From NCBI RefSeq assembly GCF_016294135.1, contig NZ_JAEDCO010000001.1:128412-192411 (forward strand): DNA of 64,000 nucleotides, written 5' to 3'. Under the pieces are notes generated by a model that was given only the letters and a program-made list of their open reading frames with translations, did no database searches and was not told the DNA's origin. The stretch is from Methanobrevibacter ruminantium (lineage in GTDB: Archaea > Methanobacteriota > Methanobacteria > Methanobacteriales > Methanobacteriaceae). Positions 35,297-44,364 of this stretch are shown piece by piece (positions within the stretch are counted from its first letter, which is position 1; every line of letters begins with the position of its first letter). The translations under genes were made by a program, and so were the position numbers.

Positions 35297-35992
35297 TTAT
35301 TGCTCTTCATTCAACAATTTCTTTATCTCTCTCCAGTTTGGACAGAAATTGTCCATAAGTGCCTTGAATCTTGGCCCATGATTGAATTCAATCAAGTGGC
35401 ACAATTCATGAATCAATACGTATTCTGTGCAGATTGGCGGTTTTTTAGCCAATTTTATGTTTAAGGTAACTCTCTTATCCTTCCTGCAGTTTCCCCAATT
35501 CTTCATGTTTCTGATTTTAACTTCCTTTGGTTCCTTTCCAACAAAATAAGTGCACTTTTCAAGGAAATAGTCCAGATTTCTGTTCATTTCATCCCTATAA
35601 AGTTCAAATAATATCTTTTCTCTTTGCTTTATATTGGACCTTTTAGGAACTGGAAGATAAATTATTGACTTATCACTGTCATAAAAAGCTTTTTTAGCAT
35701 CTTCATTGCTAATTAATTGAAGAGTGTATGGCTCCCCCCAAATATAGTGGGTTTCCCCATCCTTATATTTCACTTTAGGTTTTGATGGGTTTTCAAGCAT
35801 CCTTGCCCTTGTATCCTTAATCCAATCTATTCTTGACAATACAAAATCAGTTATGGCTTCATCGGATAAACTCATTGGAGAAGAAACCTTAACAGTGCCA
35901 TCAGGCTTGATTCGAAGGTATAGGTTCTTTATATTCTTCCTCTCTAGAATTATAGGAATTCCTTCAATTTCAATTTCTTCTCTTAATACCAT
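35297..35992 (-). CDS. YgjP-like zinc metallopeptidase (DUF45)
   Basis: The ~231-residue protein has the gluzincin-type motif HELCHLIEFNHGPRF, where two His and the Glu would bind and activate zinc, preceded by KNWGNCRKDKRVTLNIKL, the usual strand of YgjP/DUF45 proteins. This group is related to wss/SprT-type peptidases and is often found near DNA-repair genes, but its target is unknown. The ATG at 35992 follows AAGTGATAAT and is preferred; an ATG nine codons upstream overlaps the helicase stop. It follows the helicase closely, so one operon is likely. Confidence 0.85.
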   Translation of the reverse strand: MVLREEIEIEGIPIILERKNIKNLYLRIKPDGTVKVSSPMSLSDEAITDFVLSRIDWIKDTRARMLENPSKPKVKYKDGETHYIWGEPYTLQLISNEDAKKAFYDSDKSIIYLPVPKRSNIKQREKILFELYRDEMNRNLDYFLEKCTYFVGKEPKEVKIRNMKNWGNCRKDKRVTLNIKLAKKPPICTEYVLIHELCHLIEFNHGPRFKALMDNFCPNWREIKKLLNEEQ

Positions 35993-36015
35993 ATTATCAC
36001 TTAAAAAAGAGAAAA

Positions 36016-37959
36016 TCATATTATTTTATCATCATTGATTACAATAGCTTCCTTAAAGAAATCCGGAATCAATGACTTGTACAATGGACTTTTAAGGAGC
36101 ATTTGGATATCTGAATCAAGGATATAAGTTACACATGAATCGTCATCTGCTCTCATTCCTCTACCATAAGTCTGCACTAAAGTCATTGCAGTCTTATATG
36201 CATACCATCTTTGGTCCTTTTTCATTCTCATATTGATTTGCTTATCACCAAGGTATGGGAACGGTATCTTATAGATTATCTGGAATCTGCATTTGTCATA
36301 AGGCAAGTCAACCCCTTCACTCATGGATGGGCTAACAAGAACCAATGGATTTTCATCCTCTTCAAAGAATTGCAAGACCCTTTCCCTATTGTTGGTTCCA
36401 TGTGCAATCAATCTGTTGTTGTATAGGTTATTGATGATGTACTGTTGGCACTTATAGCTGTGGGTATGGATCAAACCCTTTTCCCCTTCATGCCTTTTCA
36501 ATATTTTCTGCATTATTTCAATGGATTTTGGAGCAGATTGCTTTACTCTATTTTTAGACATCTTTCCAGCTAAATTCAATTCAATTGGCCTTTTTTCAAC
36601 AGAGAAGGGACTATCAACTTGAATATGATAAACGTCACGAGGATCGAGCCCTAACCATTTTGAAAACATTTTATGAGATAATATTGTAGCGCTTAAGAAG
36701 ATTACAACATCACCATGCTTGAATAGATAATCTTCAGCATAATGATTTACTCTTAGTGGCTTGAATGATACCCCATGCTCATCTGCATCAATCACCCAAT
36801 TTCCCGGTTCCTTTTCAAGATTTGTTTTAAGAGCCTTTAATTTTCTTATAGTGGAGTTGATCCTATCTGCATTATTAGTTGGCAAATCCTTTATTTCAAT
36901 ATCTGAGTAATGGCCTTGAATTGCATCAATTTCCATTATCCATTCGCCTTTTTCAGCACTTTTCAGAGTTTGCGGACTTATGACTTTCTTGATGTCCTTT
37001 TCAAGCTGGCGATTGTATAAATTAATCTCCATTGTTCTCATTAACTTGTCTTCAATGTTATGTGCCTCGTCAAGAATCAATAGGCTTCTTTTTCCGAAGT
37101 GCTTTACATAATTCAATTCCAATATGGCATAGTCATAATTCATCAAGGTTATTGGGGAATTGATTGCATTTGCCTTTTGTTGCCAGTATTTACAGTGATC
37201 AGTTGTTTGGAAGAAGACATCACTTCCAAAGGAATCCTGGAAAGCCAATTCTCCAGTTAATGTTGGATTTTTGCTTATTCCATAAGGACAGAAGAACTTA
37301 GAGGATTTTGGTGCTGTTTTACAAGCCCCCATATCACAGGTAACTTCAAATCCATCCTTTAAACAGTCAAAGTTGCCTCTTCCCTTTACAAGAGGAAAAT
37401 CAAACTCATCTGCATATTGCTTTTGAAGCTGCTTTGTCATTGTCAAAATATATGCAGATTCATACATACGGGCCAATGTGGAGGCAATAGCTGATTTTCC
37501 TGTTCCGGTACCTGCTTCCAAGATGATGTATTTGTATCCTTTTGAAATTGCCTCTTCAATATCTGCAATAATCTCCAGTTGGCCTTCCCTTGGCTGTTCA
37601 AATGGAAAATTCTCGATTATCTGTTCTGGAATTTCAGGATATTCCTCTTTTAATTTATCAATAACATCTTGAGGAAGATCATGCTCTGCAATATCATAAA
37701 TCTCTGCATTAGGAACATCCAAATCCTCACTAACAGTTAGAGGTTTACGATTTTCATATTGATAAATCCCTTTAGCACCTGTAGATTTTTTATTGCTTGA
37801 AGAAGAGCTTTTGGAATTATTAGGATTACTGAAAAAAGTGCCCCCTTTCTTCTTTTCCTTTTTCACATAAGGCTTTTTTGTTCTATCTGCAACGTATTTT
37901 CCACATACGCAATTTTTCTTAAGCATCCCACAATTGGGACAAAATAATGAGTCTGACAT
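36016..37959 (-). CDS. DinG/XPD-like ATP-dependent DNA helicase with Fe-S cysteines
   Basis: The 647-residue superfamily 2 helicase has Walker A AGTGTGKSAIAS at about 149-160, the DEAH box LILDEAHNIED at 295-305, and the late motifs SPSMSEGVDLPYD and QTYGRGMRAD. Between Walker A and DEAH, cysteines at about 199, 208, 213 and 224 (and 256) are in the place of the XPD-type 4Fe-4S cluster. The N terminus is a zinc ribbon (FCPNC, CVCG) followed by a basic Ser/Lys/Asn linker. It probably unwinds DNA 5'-3' in repair. The YgjP-like gene follows directly. Confidence 0.92.
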   Translation of the reverse strand: MSDSLFCPNCGMLKKNCVCGKYVADRTKKPYVKKEKKKGGTFFSNPNNSKSSSSSNKKSTGAKGIYQYENRKPLTVSEDLDVPNAEIYDIAEHDLPQDVIDKLKEEYPEIPEQIIENFPFEQPREGQLEIIADIEEAISKGYKYIILEAGTGTGKSAIASTLARMYESAYILTMTKQLQKQYADEFDFPLVKGRGNFDCLKDGFEVTCDMGACKTAPKSSKFFCPYGISKNPTLTGELAFQDSFGSDVFFQTTDHCKYWQQKANAINSPITLMNYDYAILELNYVKHFGKRSLLILDEAHNIEDKLMRTMEINLYNRQLEKDIKKVISPQTLKSAEKGEWIMEIDAIQGHYSDIEIKDLPTNNADRINSTIRKLKALKTNLEKEPGNWVIDADEHGVSFKPLRVNHYAEDYLFKHGDVVIFLSATILSHKMFSKWLGLDPRDVYHIQVDSPFSVEKRPIELNLAGKMSKNRVKQSAPKSIEIMQKILKRHEGEKGLIHTHSYKCQQYIINNLYNNRLIAHGTNNRERVLQFFEEDENPLVLVSPSMSEGVDLPYDKCRFQIIYKIPFPYLGDKQINMRMKKDQRWYAYKTAMTLVQTYGRGMRADDDSCVTYILDSDIQMLLKSPLYKSLIPDFFKEAIVINDDKII

Positions 37960-38215
37960 TACAATTATATTAGGATTAAGTTATATAAAAAGGTTTTAGA
38001 AAGAGCGAGTGAAAGGTAATATTTATTATAAAAAATTGATTTTAAGTTGTTATATCTGTTTTTAAATGCAATATTCCAATCAAATCGAAAAATTATAATT
38101 AAAATAGAAGAATCAGTGAAAATAGAAAAAATAAAATGAAAAAATAAAAACAGCAGAAAAATGTAAACTGAATGAAAAAAATAAAAAAATAATAATTAAT
38201 TAAAAAATTAATTAT
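37960..38215. other. Intergenic region between helicase and msvR
   Basis: This 256-bp A/T-rich stretch lies upstream of the helicase and downstream of msvR, both on the minus strand. It should hold the helicase promoter; TATA-like words (TTATATAA near 37980) occur just ahead of the start, so the helicase mRNA may have a very short leader. I see no gene or clear hairpin. Confidence 0.5.
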
Positions 38216-39013
38216 TTAGAAAGCGAAAGCTTCCCCATCTGGGGATTCCACTAAAAAATTGCAGCAGTCATCACCCATGGTGAAACATTTAACTTCAGTT
38301 ACGTCAACATCCTTTTTAAGATAGTTTGAGAATAATGCTTCAAAAATACCTGCATCTAAGTAACAGGTTGGTTTACCTTTTTTAGGAAGCAAACTGCATT
38401 CGAAACATTCATAAGCAGTAATGTTAATGATATCTCCCAATTCTATTTCGAGTTTGCCTAAACCATTGTCATCCCAGAATTGAATGATATTGTTACAGAA
38501 CTTGTTGATGTCTTCTTCATAAAGCTTTTCATACATTGCTGCTCCAATATTCTTACCTGATTGGTTTAATACAGGGTTTATGTTGATTCCTTCTTGAATT
38601 AAGTTAGATCTCAAGGTATGGAACAATAGGAAAGAGAACTTGAAGTTGTCTACATCCATGATATTTTTAACCAAGAATTCAGCTTGTCTTTCTTCCAATT
38701 CCTTTTCATCTCCTGATTGGACTTCACCTAAGAATTTTGAATTGATGAAGAAGATTTTCTTTCTGTGATCGTTTGCATCGAATCTGTAACTTACGATTCC
38801 ATCTTCCCTTAATGATTTCAAATGAACGGAAATGGTAGATTTGGATTTTCCAGTGTTTTTAACAATTTCGTCAAATTCCATATCAGTGTCTTTCAACATT
38901 GAAAGAATTGTTAATTTCACTGGACTTTTAACTACCTTTACACCAAGCTCACCAGGAGCCTTTGCAAAAATTTGAATTGCTTTTGGTCTGATAGTCTTTT
39001 CTTCATTTTCCAT
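38216..39013 (-). CDS. msvR: MsvR-type redox regulator (HTH plus V4R domain)
   Basis: MsvR is a methanogen-specific repressor that senses oxidation through cysteines and controls itself and the fpaA operon. The 265-residue chain has an ArsR-like winged helix (LTILSMLKDTDMEFDEIVKN, GKSKSTISVHLKSLREDGIV) and a C-terminal V4R domain with cysteines in ECFECSLLPKKGKPTC and CFTMGDDCCNF. Its neighbour fprA encodes the F420H2-oxidase flavoprotein, the known MsvR partner. TACGAA motifs stand upstream of both genes. The start follows TTGAGGGTTTATT. Confidence 0.9.
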   Translation of the reverse strand: MENEEKTIRPKAIQIFAKAPGELGVKVVKSPVKLTILSMLKDTDMEFDEIVKNTGKSKSTISVHLKSLREDGIVSYRFDANDHRKKIFFINSKFLGEVQSGDEKELEERQAEFLVKNIMDVDNFKFSFLLFHTLRSNLIQEGININPVLNQSGKNIGAAMYEKLYEEDINKFCNNIIQFWDDNGLGKLEIELGDIINITAYECFECSLLPKKGKPTCYLDAGIFEALFSNYLKKDVDVTEVKCFTMGDDCCNFLVESPDGEAFAF

Positions 39014-39191
39014 AATAAACCCTCAAAAAATAAAAATCTTTAATATTATATAATTCTGTATAAAATTTTTTAAGATTTATAAAAAATCTTAAACAGTATA
39101 AACAAAAATTGTTTGATAATTATAGTATAAACTTTCTTACATATATACTTGTTCTTATGTTTACAAAATGTTTTATTATCTTAGATTTTAG

Positions 39192-39279
39192 TACGAATAG
39201 TTTTTAAAAATTATGTGGTTTTTTACTAAAAAATACGAACATTCGTTATAAAATATCCAAAATAGGGAAAAAATACGAA
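39192..39279 (-). promoter_or_regulatory. Cluster of MsvR-box-like sites upstream of msvR
   Basis: TACGAA occurs at 39192-39197, 39234-39239 and 39274-39279, and TTCGTT at 39242-39247 forms with the second one the near-palindrome TACGAACATTCGTT. MsvR boxes described in Methanothermobacter consist of TTCGTA and TACGAA. The cluster lies 180-265 bp before the msvR start in the 405-bp fprA-msvR gap. A TATA-like TTTTATAA overlaps the middle pair on the minus strand; another TATA-like sequence near 39043-39055 is closer to the gene. Confidence 0.65.
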
Positions 39280-39418
39280 CAAATTTAAAAAAATAACATA
39301 TGTTAAGAGAGTTTTGAAAATAAATAAAAAAGTGTATTCATAAGAAATGAATTTAAAAATTTTTTACAATAATTAATATTTCTTACAAATACTTAATTCA
39401 AATCATCAAGATCTGAAA

Positions 39419-40645
39419 TTAAAGTTCTAATTTTTTAGCTTCTTCAACTAATTTTTGACCTAATTTGAAGCTGGTGTCATCGTCTTCTCCATCAGGTACG
39501 TAGTAGATTTCCTGTTGGTCGAGAACTTCGAATCCACATTCAGTGAGTTCGTTTGCGATGAATTCTACAGCTCCACCTCTTCCTCCCATGGAACCGAAGG
39601 TAACAGCAGGTCTTTTGAATCCAGTTCTGTTGAAGTGGAGACCTTTCAAGTAGTAAATGATGTCACCAATGCTTGGGAATGGGAAATCGTTGATGGTTGG
39701 AATACCAAAAGCAACTGCCTTACTGGTTAAGATGCTTTTTACGATTTCACTTCTTTCATCTTCATGCAAGAAGTACATTTCCACATCGTATCCTTCTGCA
39801 ATGATTCCTTCAGCAACTTCGTGAGCCATTTTTTGGGTAGAGTAGTGCATGGTATCGTAAACAATGGTTACTTTGTCTTCTGCTCTCTTACCGGTTGCCC
39901 AGTCACTGTAAGCACCGATGATTTTCATTGGGTCAGTCCAGATTTGACCGTGAGAAGGAGCAATCATTTTAACTTGTTCTAAAAGGCCTAATTCAATGAT
40001 TTCATCAAATTTATTAAGTACTTTTTTAGATAATGGGGTAATTAAGTTACCGTAGAACTTTTGTGCTGCATCCATAAGTACAACTTCTGGAATGTCAGTG
40101 TCAAATCTTTTAGCGAAACATAAGTGTTGACCGAATGCATCGTTAGGGAATAAGATTCCATCTTCTGCAAGTAAGGTGAACATGCTGTCAGGCCAGTGAA
40201 GCAAGAAAGCATCTAAGAATGCTAAGGTTTTACCGCCTAAGTCAAGTGCATCTCCAGTTCCTACGATGTTGAAATCTGCACCTTCTAATTTAGGGTAGTG
40301 TCTGAGTAATCCGCCTTGAGCGATCTTACTGCAGTAAATTGGTGCGTCGAATTTTTTCCATAAGTCGTATAAGACACCACTGTGATCTTTTTCTACGTGG
40401 TTTTGAACGATGTAGTCTACTTTCATTTCTCTACCTTCTTGTTCAAATGCGTCTTCGATACGAGCCATCATTTCTTCAGTTTTTCCAGGATATGCGTTAT
40501 CAATAATAGCTACTTTTTCACCAAATACAATGTAAGCATTGTAAGTGGTTCCATCTAAAGTGTATCCGTGGTAAGATCTTAAGTCCCAGTCAAGTACACC
40601 AATCCAGTATACTCCATCACCTATTTTTTGTGCTTTTGCTTTCAT
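39419..40645 (-). CDS. fprA: F420H2 oxidase, flavodiiron protein FprA
   Basis: FprA reduces O2 to water with reduced coenzyme F420 and so detoxifies oxygen. The 408-residue protein has a metallo-beta-lactamase-like diiron domain with ligands H83, E85, D87 and H88 in NHVEKDHSG, further ligands in FPNDAFGQH and SHGQIW, and a C-terminal flavodoxin domain (VTIVYDTMHYSTQKMA; GSMGGRGGAV) for FMN. Length and motifs are complete. The start follows TTGAGGAATTGAA. MsvR-box-like sites flank its TATA box, and msvR follows on the same strand, so control by MsvR is likely. Confidence 0.95.
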   Translation of the reverse strand: MKAKAQKIGDGVYWIGVLDWDLRSYHGYTLDGTTYNAYIVFGEKVAIIDNAYPGKTEEMMARIEDAFEQEGREMKVDYIVQNHVEKDHSGVLYDLWKKFDAPIYCSKIAQGGLLRHYPKLEGADFNIVGTGDALDLGGKTLAFLDAFLLHWPDSMFTLLAEDGILFPNDAFGQHLCFAKRFDTDIPEVVLMDAAQKFYGNLITPLSKKVLNKFDEIIELGLLEQVKMIAPSHGQIWTDPMKIIGAYSDWATGKRAEDKVTIVYDTMHYSTQKMAHEVAEGIIAEGYDVEMYFLHEDERSEIVKSILTSKAVAFGIPTINDFPFPSIGDIIYYLKGLHFNRTGFKRPAVTFGSMGGRGGAVEFIANELTECGFEVLDQQEIYYVPDGEDDDTSFKLGQKLVEEAKKLEL

Positions 40646-40738
40646 TTCAATTCCTCAAAATATTTAATTGAATAATCTTAATACATAAAATCTTATGTAT
40701 TACATTTCAGCATATTTTCTTAACTAAAGTAATATTAG

Positions 40739-40809
40739 TTCGTAAATGCTTAAACATCTATTTATATGTTTTTCTACATATATAAAGTTTTGGTTTGATA
40801 GAATACGAA
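40739..40809 (-). promoter_or_regulatory. fprA promoter with flanking TTCGTA/TACGAA sites
   Basis: A TATA box (minus strand CTTTATATATG) lies at about 40777-40787. TACGAA at 40804-40809 is about 20 bp upstream, next to the TFB recognition element, and TTCGTA at 40739-40744 is near the expected transcription start or just inside the leader. The fprA start is at 40645. The arrangement suits repression by MsvR at both edges of the promoter. Confidence 0.65.
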
Positions 40810-40856
40810 CAAAATTACCACTGAAAAAATAAATGGAAATAAAAATGATAATTACA

Positions 40857-42014
40857 TTAGAATGGGGGTCCAACCACTCCGACAACCAGACTAACCACAA
40901 TAATTATTCCCATAAAGAAAGACATGAATGTTACAATTGGCTTATAAGCGCTTTCAGGCATTATGTAGGACAAGAGATTTTCAAGCAAATGACCTCCATC
41001 CAAAGGTTTCATTGGAAGCAAGTTGAAAGTGCCGATAGCAAAATTCAGGAAATAAATCCAAAACAATAACTCACTTAAAGGCATTAAAATCCATAATAAA
41101 GGAGTGTAGAACTGATTGTCAAAGCCATCTGCAATAACGTTGTTTGTATTGACTTGGACTCCCATAAAGCCTAAGGATCTGTTCATAGGATTTGATTTCA
41201 ATTGGAAACTGTAATCTCCTTGATCCGTGTGAATATTAACCGTTTCATTTGGCTTTAAGGTATTTGTAGCTTTCTGAAAAGACGCCATGTCATTTACAGT
41301 GAGATTATTTATTGATCTGATTACCATCCCTTCAGACATATGATTAATGGCATTTCCATCTGAAGTCAATCTGTTAATGACAACCCCATCATCTTCAAAC
41401 ACCATAGGCACGATAAATGAAGAAATGACCATCATGATAATCATTGCAATAGCTGCTAAGGTTAAATTTGCCATAGACCCTGCTACATAAATTCTCATCT
41501 TGGCTGGGCGGCTTAATTCATTCAATTCCTCTTCATCAGGTTCTACAAAAGCCCCGGGAATAATCGCAAACAACAAGAGCCCTATTGAATTTATATTGAT
41601 TTTTTCCACTCTTGATAAGATTCCGTGACTGAATTCATGAACTATCAGAACTGTTGCAATAGCAATAAGTCCAGCAAGCAATGGAATGAATATAGGGGAG
41701 CCTGGGACTTCAACTCCTGGAACGACTAAACTAACTGTAGGAGCATCCACCAATGTCTTTAATGAATAGACCAAGGCACCAGCCATTAAAATCATGAATC
41801 CGGTTGAGATAACGATTCCTAAATTCATGTACCATTTCCAAAATCTTGGAGCACGATTGGCCAATCTATCTATAAAACCTCTTAACCTTTGTGTTCTCCA
41901 CATCAAAATAGGAAAATTAACTTCAACTCCATGGTCTGTAAGCTGGTTTTTAAATACAATTGCAATAGTCCATATGAGAATGAAAGCTATCACATAATAA
42001 TATATACCGTTCAT
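40857..42014 (-). CDS. Site-2 protease family membrane metalloprotease (M50)
   Basis: Intramembrane zinc protease of 385 residues with HEFSH at 126-130 in VLIVHEFSHGILSR and the third metal ligand in LLPMKPLDGGHLLENLL near the C terminus. A PDZ-like insert lies between (from FEDDGVVINRLTSDGNAINH to NPMNRSLGFMGV), as in archaeal and bacterial S2P enzymes that cut transmembrane substrates in stress signalling. About seven hydrophobic segments. Its substrate is unknown. It is separated from fprA by about 210 bp and probably has its own promoter. Confidence 0.92.
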   Translation of the reverse strand: MNGIYYYVIAFILIWTIAIVFKNQLTDHGVEVNFPILMWRTQRLRGFIDRLANRAPRFWKWYMNLGIVISTGFMILMAGALVYSLKTLVDAPTVSLVVPGVEVPGSPIFIPLLAGLIAIATVLIVHEFSHGILSRVEKININSIGLLLFAIIPGAFVEPDEEELNELSRPAKMRIYVAGSMANLTLAAIAMIIMMVISSFIVPMVFEDDGVVINRLTSDGNAINHMSEGMVIRSINNLTVNDMASFQKATNTLKPNETVNIHTDQGDYSFQLKSNPMNRSLGFMGVQVNTNNVIADGFDNQFYTPLLWILMPLSELLFWIYFLNFAIGTFNLLPMKPLDGGHLLENLLSYIMPESAYKPIVTFMSFFMGIIIVVSLVVGVVGPPF

Positions 42015-42184
42015 AATAACACAATAAAGATTTTTAAAAGTTTAAAATATTATAAAAAATTATTCTTTAATAAGATTTTTTGAATAAATTTTTATTTATT
42101 TGAATAATATTATTAAGTTTTCATAATATAAAAAAGTACTCATTTTAGAAATTTTTAAAAGACATGAAGAGAATAGAATAAAAC

Positions 42185-42853
42185 ATGAATAAAAAAATAA
42201 TTTTTTTAACATGTGTAATTGGGATTATAGCGCTTTTGGCCATTAGCGCAACAAGTGCTGAAAAAAGTGATGTGGACACTTCAGATTGGGTGAATATAAC
42301 TGTATACAACACCAATTTTCAGATTCCTCCAGAGTATGGGGGAGGAAGCGAATCTGGAGGAAACTATGTTAAGACAAATGTATTCACATTTGGGCTTGTA
42401 GCTTTGGAAGATGACAAGTCCCTTAAAAACAACTATGGATACGAATCCACACTTGATGAACTTTATGACGTTGAAGAGATGGAAATTGACGGCCATCATG
42501 CAGTTGCCTATTACAGCCATAGAAGCATAGTTGACCATGACGTAACCTATCTCTACTTTGAATCAAACAAGACATTCTATGCATTGAGCTATGATGGAAA
42601 CGATGTTAATGATACAATGAAGAAGATTGTTTCCTTTAGTCCTAAATCAAAGTTCACTAAAGAAAAATTCAATGAAAAGTTAAACAATCTTCAAGATGAG
42701 TATATTGAAGAGCAAAAAGAAGCTGAAGAGCAATCTGCCTATGACCAAGGTTATAATAATGGATATGCTCAAGGAAGCTTGAACAGCAGAAATAATCATG
42801 ATGACTACTTTGCCTACTACTTATTCTATAGATTAGGAAAAAGAAGTCGTTAA
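42185..42853 (+). CDS. Secreted hypothetical protein
   Basis: The 222-residue protein starts with a signal peptide (IIFLTCVIGIIALLAISATSA with a likely cut after ATSA). The mature part (WVNITVYNTNFQIPPEYGG, then ESTLDELYDVEEMEIDGHHA and SNKTFYALSY) resembles the secreted or surface-exposed PsbP-like/DUF4367-type proteins common in Methanobrevibacter, which have a conserved IPxxYGGG region. A Glu/Gln-rich coiled coil and a Tyr/Gly/Asn tail (YDQGYNNGYAQGSL) end it. Function unknown. No ribosome site is evident. Confidence 0.75.
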   Translation: MNKKIIFLTCVIGIIALLAISATSAEKSDVDTSDWVNITVYNTNFQIPPEYGGGSESGGNYVKTNVFTFGLVALEDDKSLKNNYGYESTLDELYDVEEMEIDGHHAVAYYSHRSIVDHDVTYLYFESNKTFYALSYDGNDVNDTMKKIVSFSPKSKFTKEKFNEKLNNLQDEYIEEQKEAEEQSAYDQGYNNGYAQGSLNSRNNHDDYFAYYLFYRLGKRSR

Positions 42854-43034
42854 CTTAGAGATAATCAAAAATAGATTAATTAGAATCTATTAAAATAAAA
42901 AATAAAGAAATAAAAAAATTAAATAAACAATAAATCCTAAAAATAGCAAAGATAAGGTTTATAATTCTTATCTAAATTCTTTTTTTAAAATATAAAAAAT
43001 ATAAGATTATTTAAAAAAATTAAATTTTAAATCT

Positions 43035-44273
43035 CTAAAGGCTAGGCCATGCCATATCATTGAAGAAGATCAAGTCAACTTCATCTCCTTTTTCAATTCC
43101 CTCATGGTTTTCATCAATGATAATGTAACAATTTGCCTCTACCATTGATCTGATGATACCAGAACCTCTATTCAATACATGATGAACGCCAGTGTCATCA
43201 GCTACTGCACGAATATAATCTGTTCTTCCAAGAGAGGAGGGTATTTTGGTTTTGGATACCCTATTAATCACTTTATGGGAATAATCGAGTCCTTGCATTT
43301 TAAATAGGTAATGCCTTGCAATTATATCAAACTGACCCATAGCAGCTACTGGTTGACCTGAAAGCATGAATACTTGTGTGCCATTTACTATACCAGCACC
43401 TACAGGTTTGCCTGGCCTCATTGCAACACCGTGGAATAGGACTTCGCCTAATTCCTCTACAGCTTCAACAACCACATCACCTTTACTGATAGCTGTTCCT
43501 CCAGTGGTGATGACTACATCATATTCATTAGTTGCTTTATCAATAGCTTCCTTAACTGCATCAAAGTCATCTGCACCATGTCCTATATCCACAATAGCTC
43601 CTGCACTTCTAATCAATGCAGCAATGCTGAATTGATTGGAATTAATTATTTTAGCCTTATCAAGCTCTGGAGAAGGTTCAACCAATTCATTACCTGTTAT
43701 TAGCAATTTAACTCTTGGCTTTTTGTAAACTTCAACTTCACTGTGACCTGCTGAAGCAATCAATCCCATCTCCTGTGGTCTGATTAAAACATTTTCACCT
43801 AACAATTCATCTCCTTCAGCAATGTCTTCAGCCTTTGGAGAAATGTTTTCACCAGGAGTCACTTGTGAATGAATCTCTAAATTATCACCATCTTCATAGG
43901 TGAATTCCTTCATTAAAACAGCATTTGCGCCATCCGGAATAGGTGCACCGGTTGCTATAACAATAGCTTCACCATTGGATAAGGTTTTATCTGAAAAATC
44001 CCCTGCTCCAATCCTATCAATGATCTTTAATTCTTTAATGACATTATTGGAAGCTCCAAAGGTGTCCTCTGCAATCACAGCATATCCATCCATAGCAGAT
44101 TTGTCAAATGGAGGGGAATTGTGATAAGAGGAAATGGAATGAGCTAAAACTCTACCTTGAGAATCTTTTAAATGTATCTTTTCTGTATCCATAAGCTTTT
44201 GATTCTCATCAATTTTAGCTAAAGCGTCTTCCAATGGAATTAAATTTGATATAAACTTCATATTATCGTCCAT
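43035..44273 (-). CDS. moeA: Molybdopterin molybdenumtransferase MoeA
   Basis: MoeA inserts molybdate or tungstate into molybdopterin, needed here for formylmethanofuran and formate dehydrogenases. The 412-residue protein has SPPFDKSAMDGYAVIAED, IATGAPIPDGANAVLM, TGGTAISKGDVVVEAVEE and MRPGKPVGAG, all family motifs. The fifth codon is also an ATG (44261), preceded by GGACGATAAT, which resembles other ribosome sites here; that may be the true start. It is a lone minus-strand gene, 91 bp downstream of purL. Confidence 0.95.
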   Translation of the reverse strand: MDDNMKFISNLIPLEDALAKIDENQKLMDTEKIHLKDSQGRVLAHSISSYHNSPPFDKSAMDGYAVIAEDTFGASNNVIKELKIIDRIGAGDFSDKTLSNGEAIVIATGAPIPDGANAVLMKEFTYEDGDNLEIHSQVTPGENISPKAEDIAEGDELLGENVLIRPQEMGLIASAGHSEVEVYKKPRVKLLITGNELVEPSPELDKAKIINSNQFSIAALIRSAGAIVDIGHGADDFDAVKEAIDKATNEYDVVITTGGTAISKGDVVVEAVEELGEVLFHGVAMRPGKPVGAGIVNGTQVFMLSGQPVAAMGQFDIIARHYLFKMQGLDYSHKVINRVSKTKIPSSLGRTDYIRAVADDTGVHHVLNRGSGIIRSMVEANCYIIIDENHEGIEKGDEVDLIFFNDMAWPSL

Positions 44274-44364
44274 AAAATAAATTAATAAACTAATAAATAA
44301 ACTAATAAAATAAATAAGATTAAATTTTTAATAAAAAAATAAAAGAAATGATAAATATTATAAA

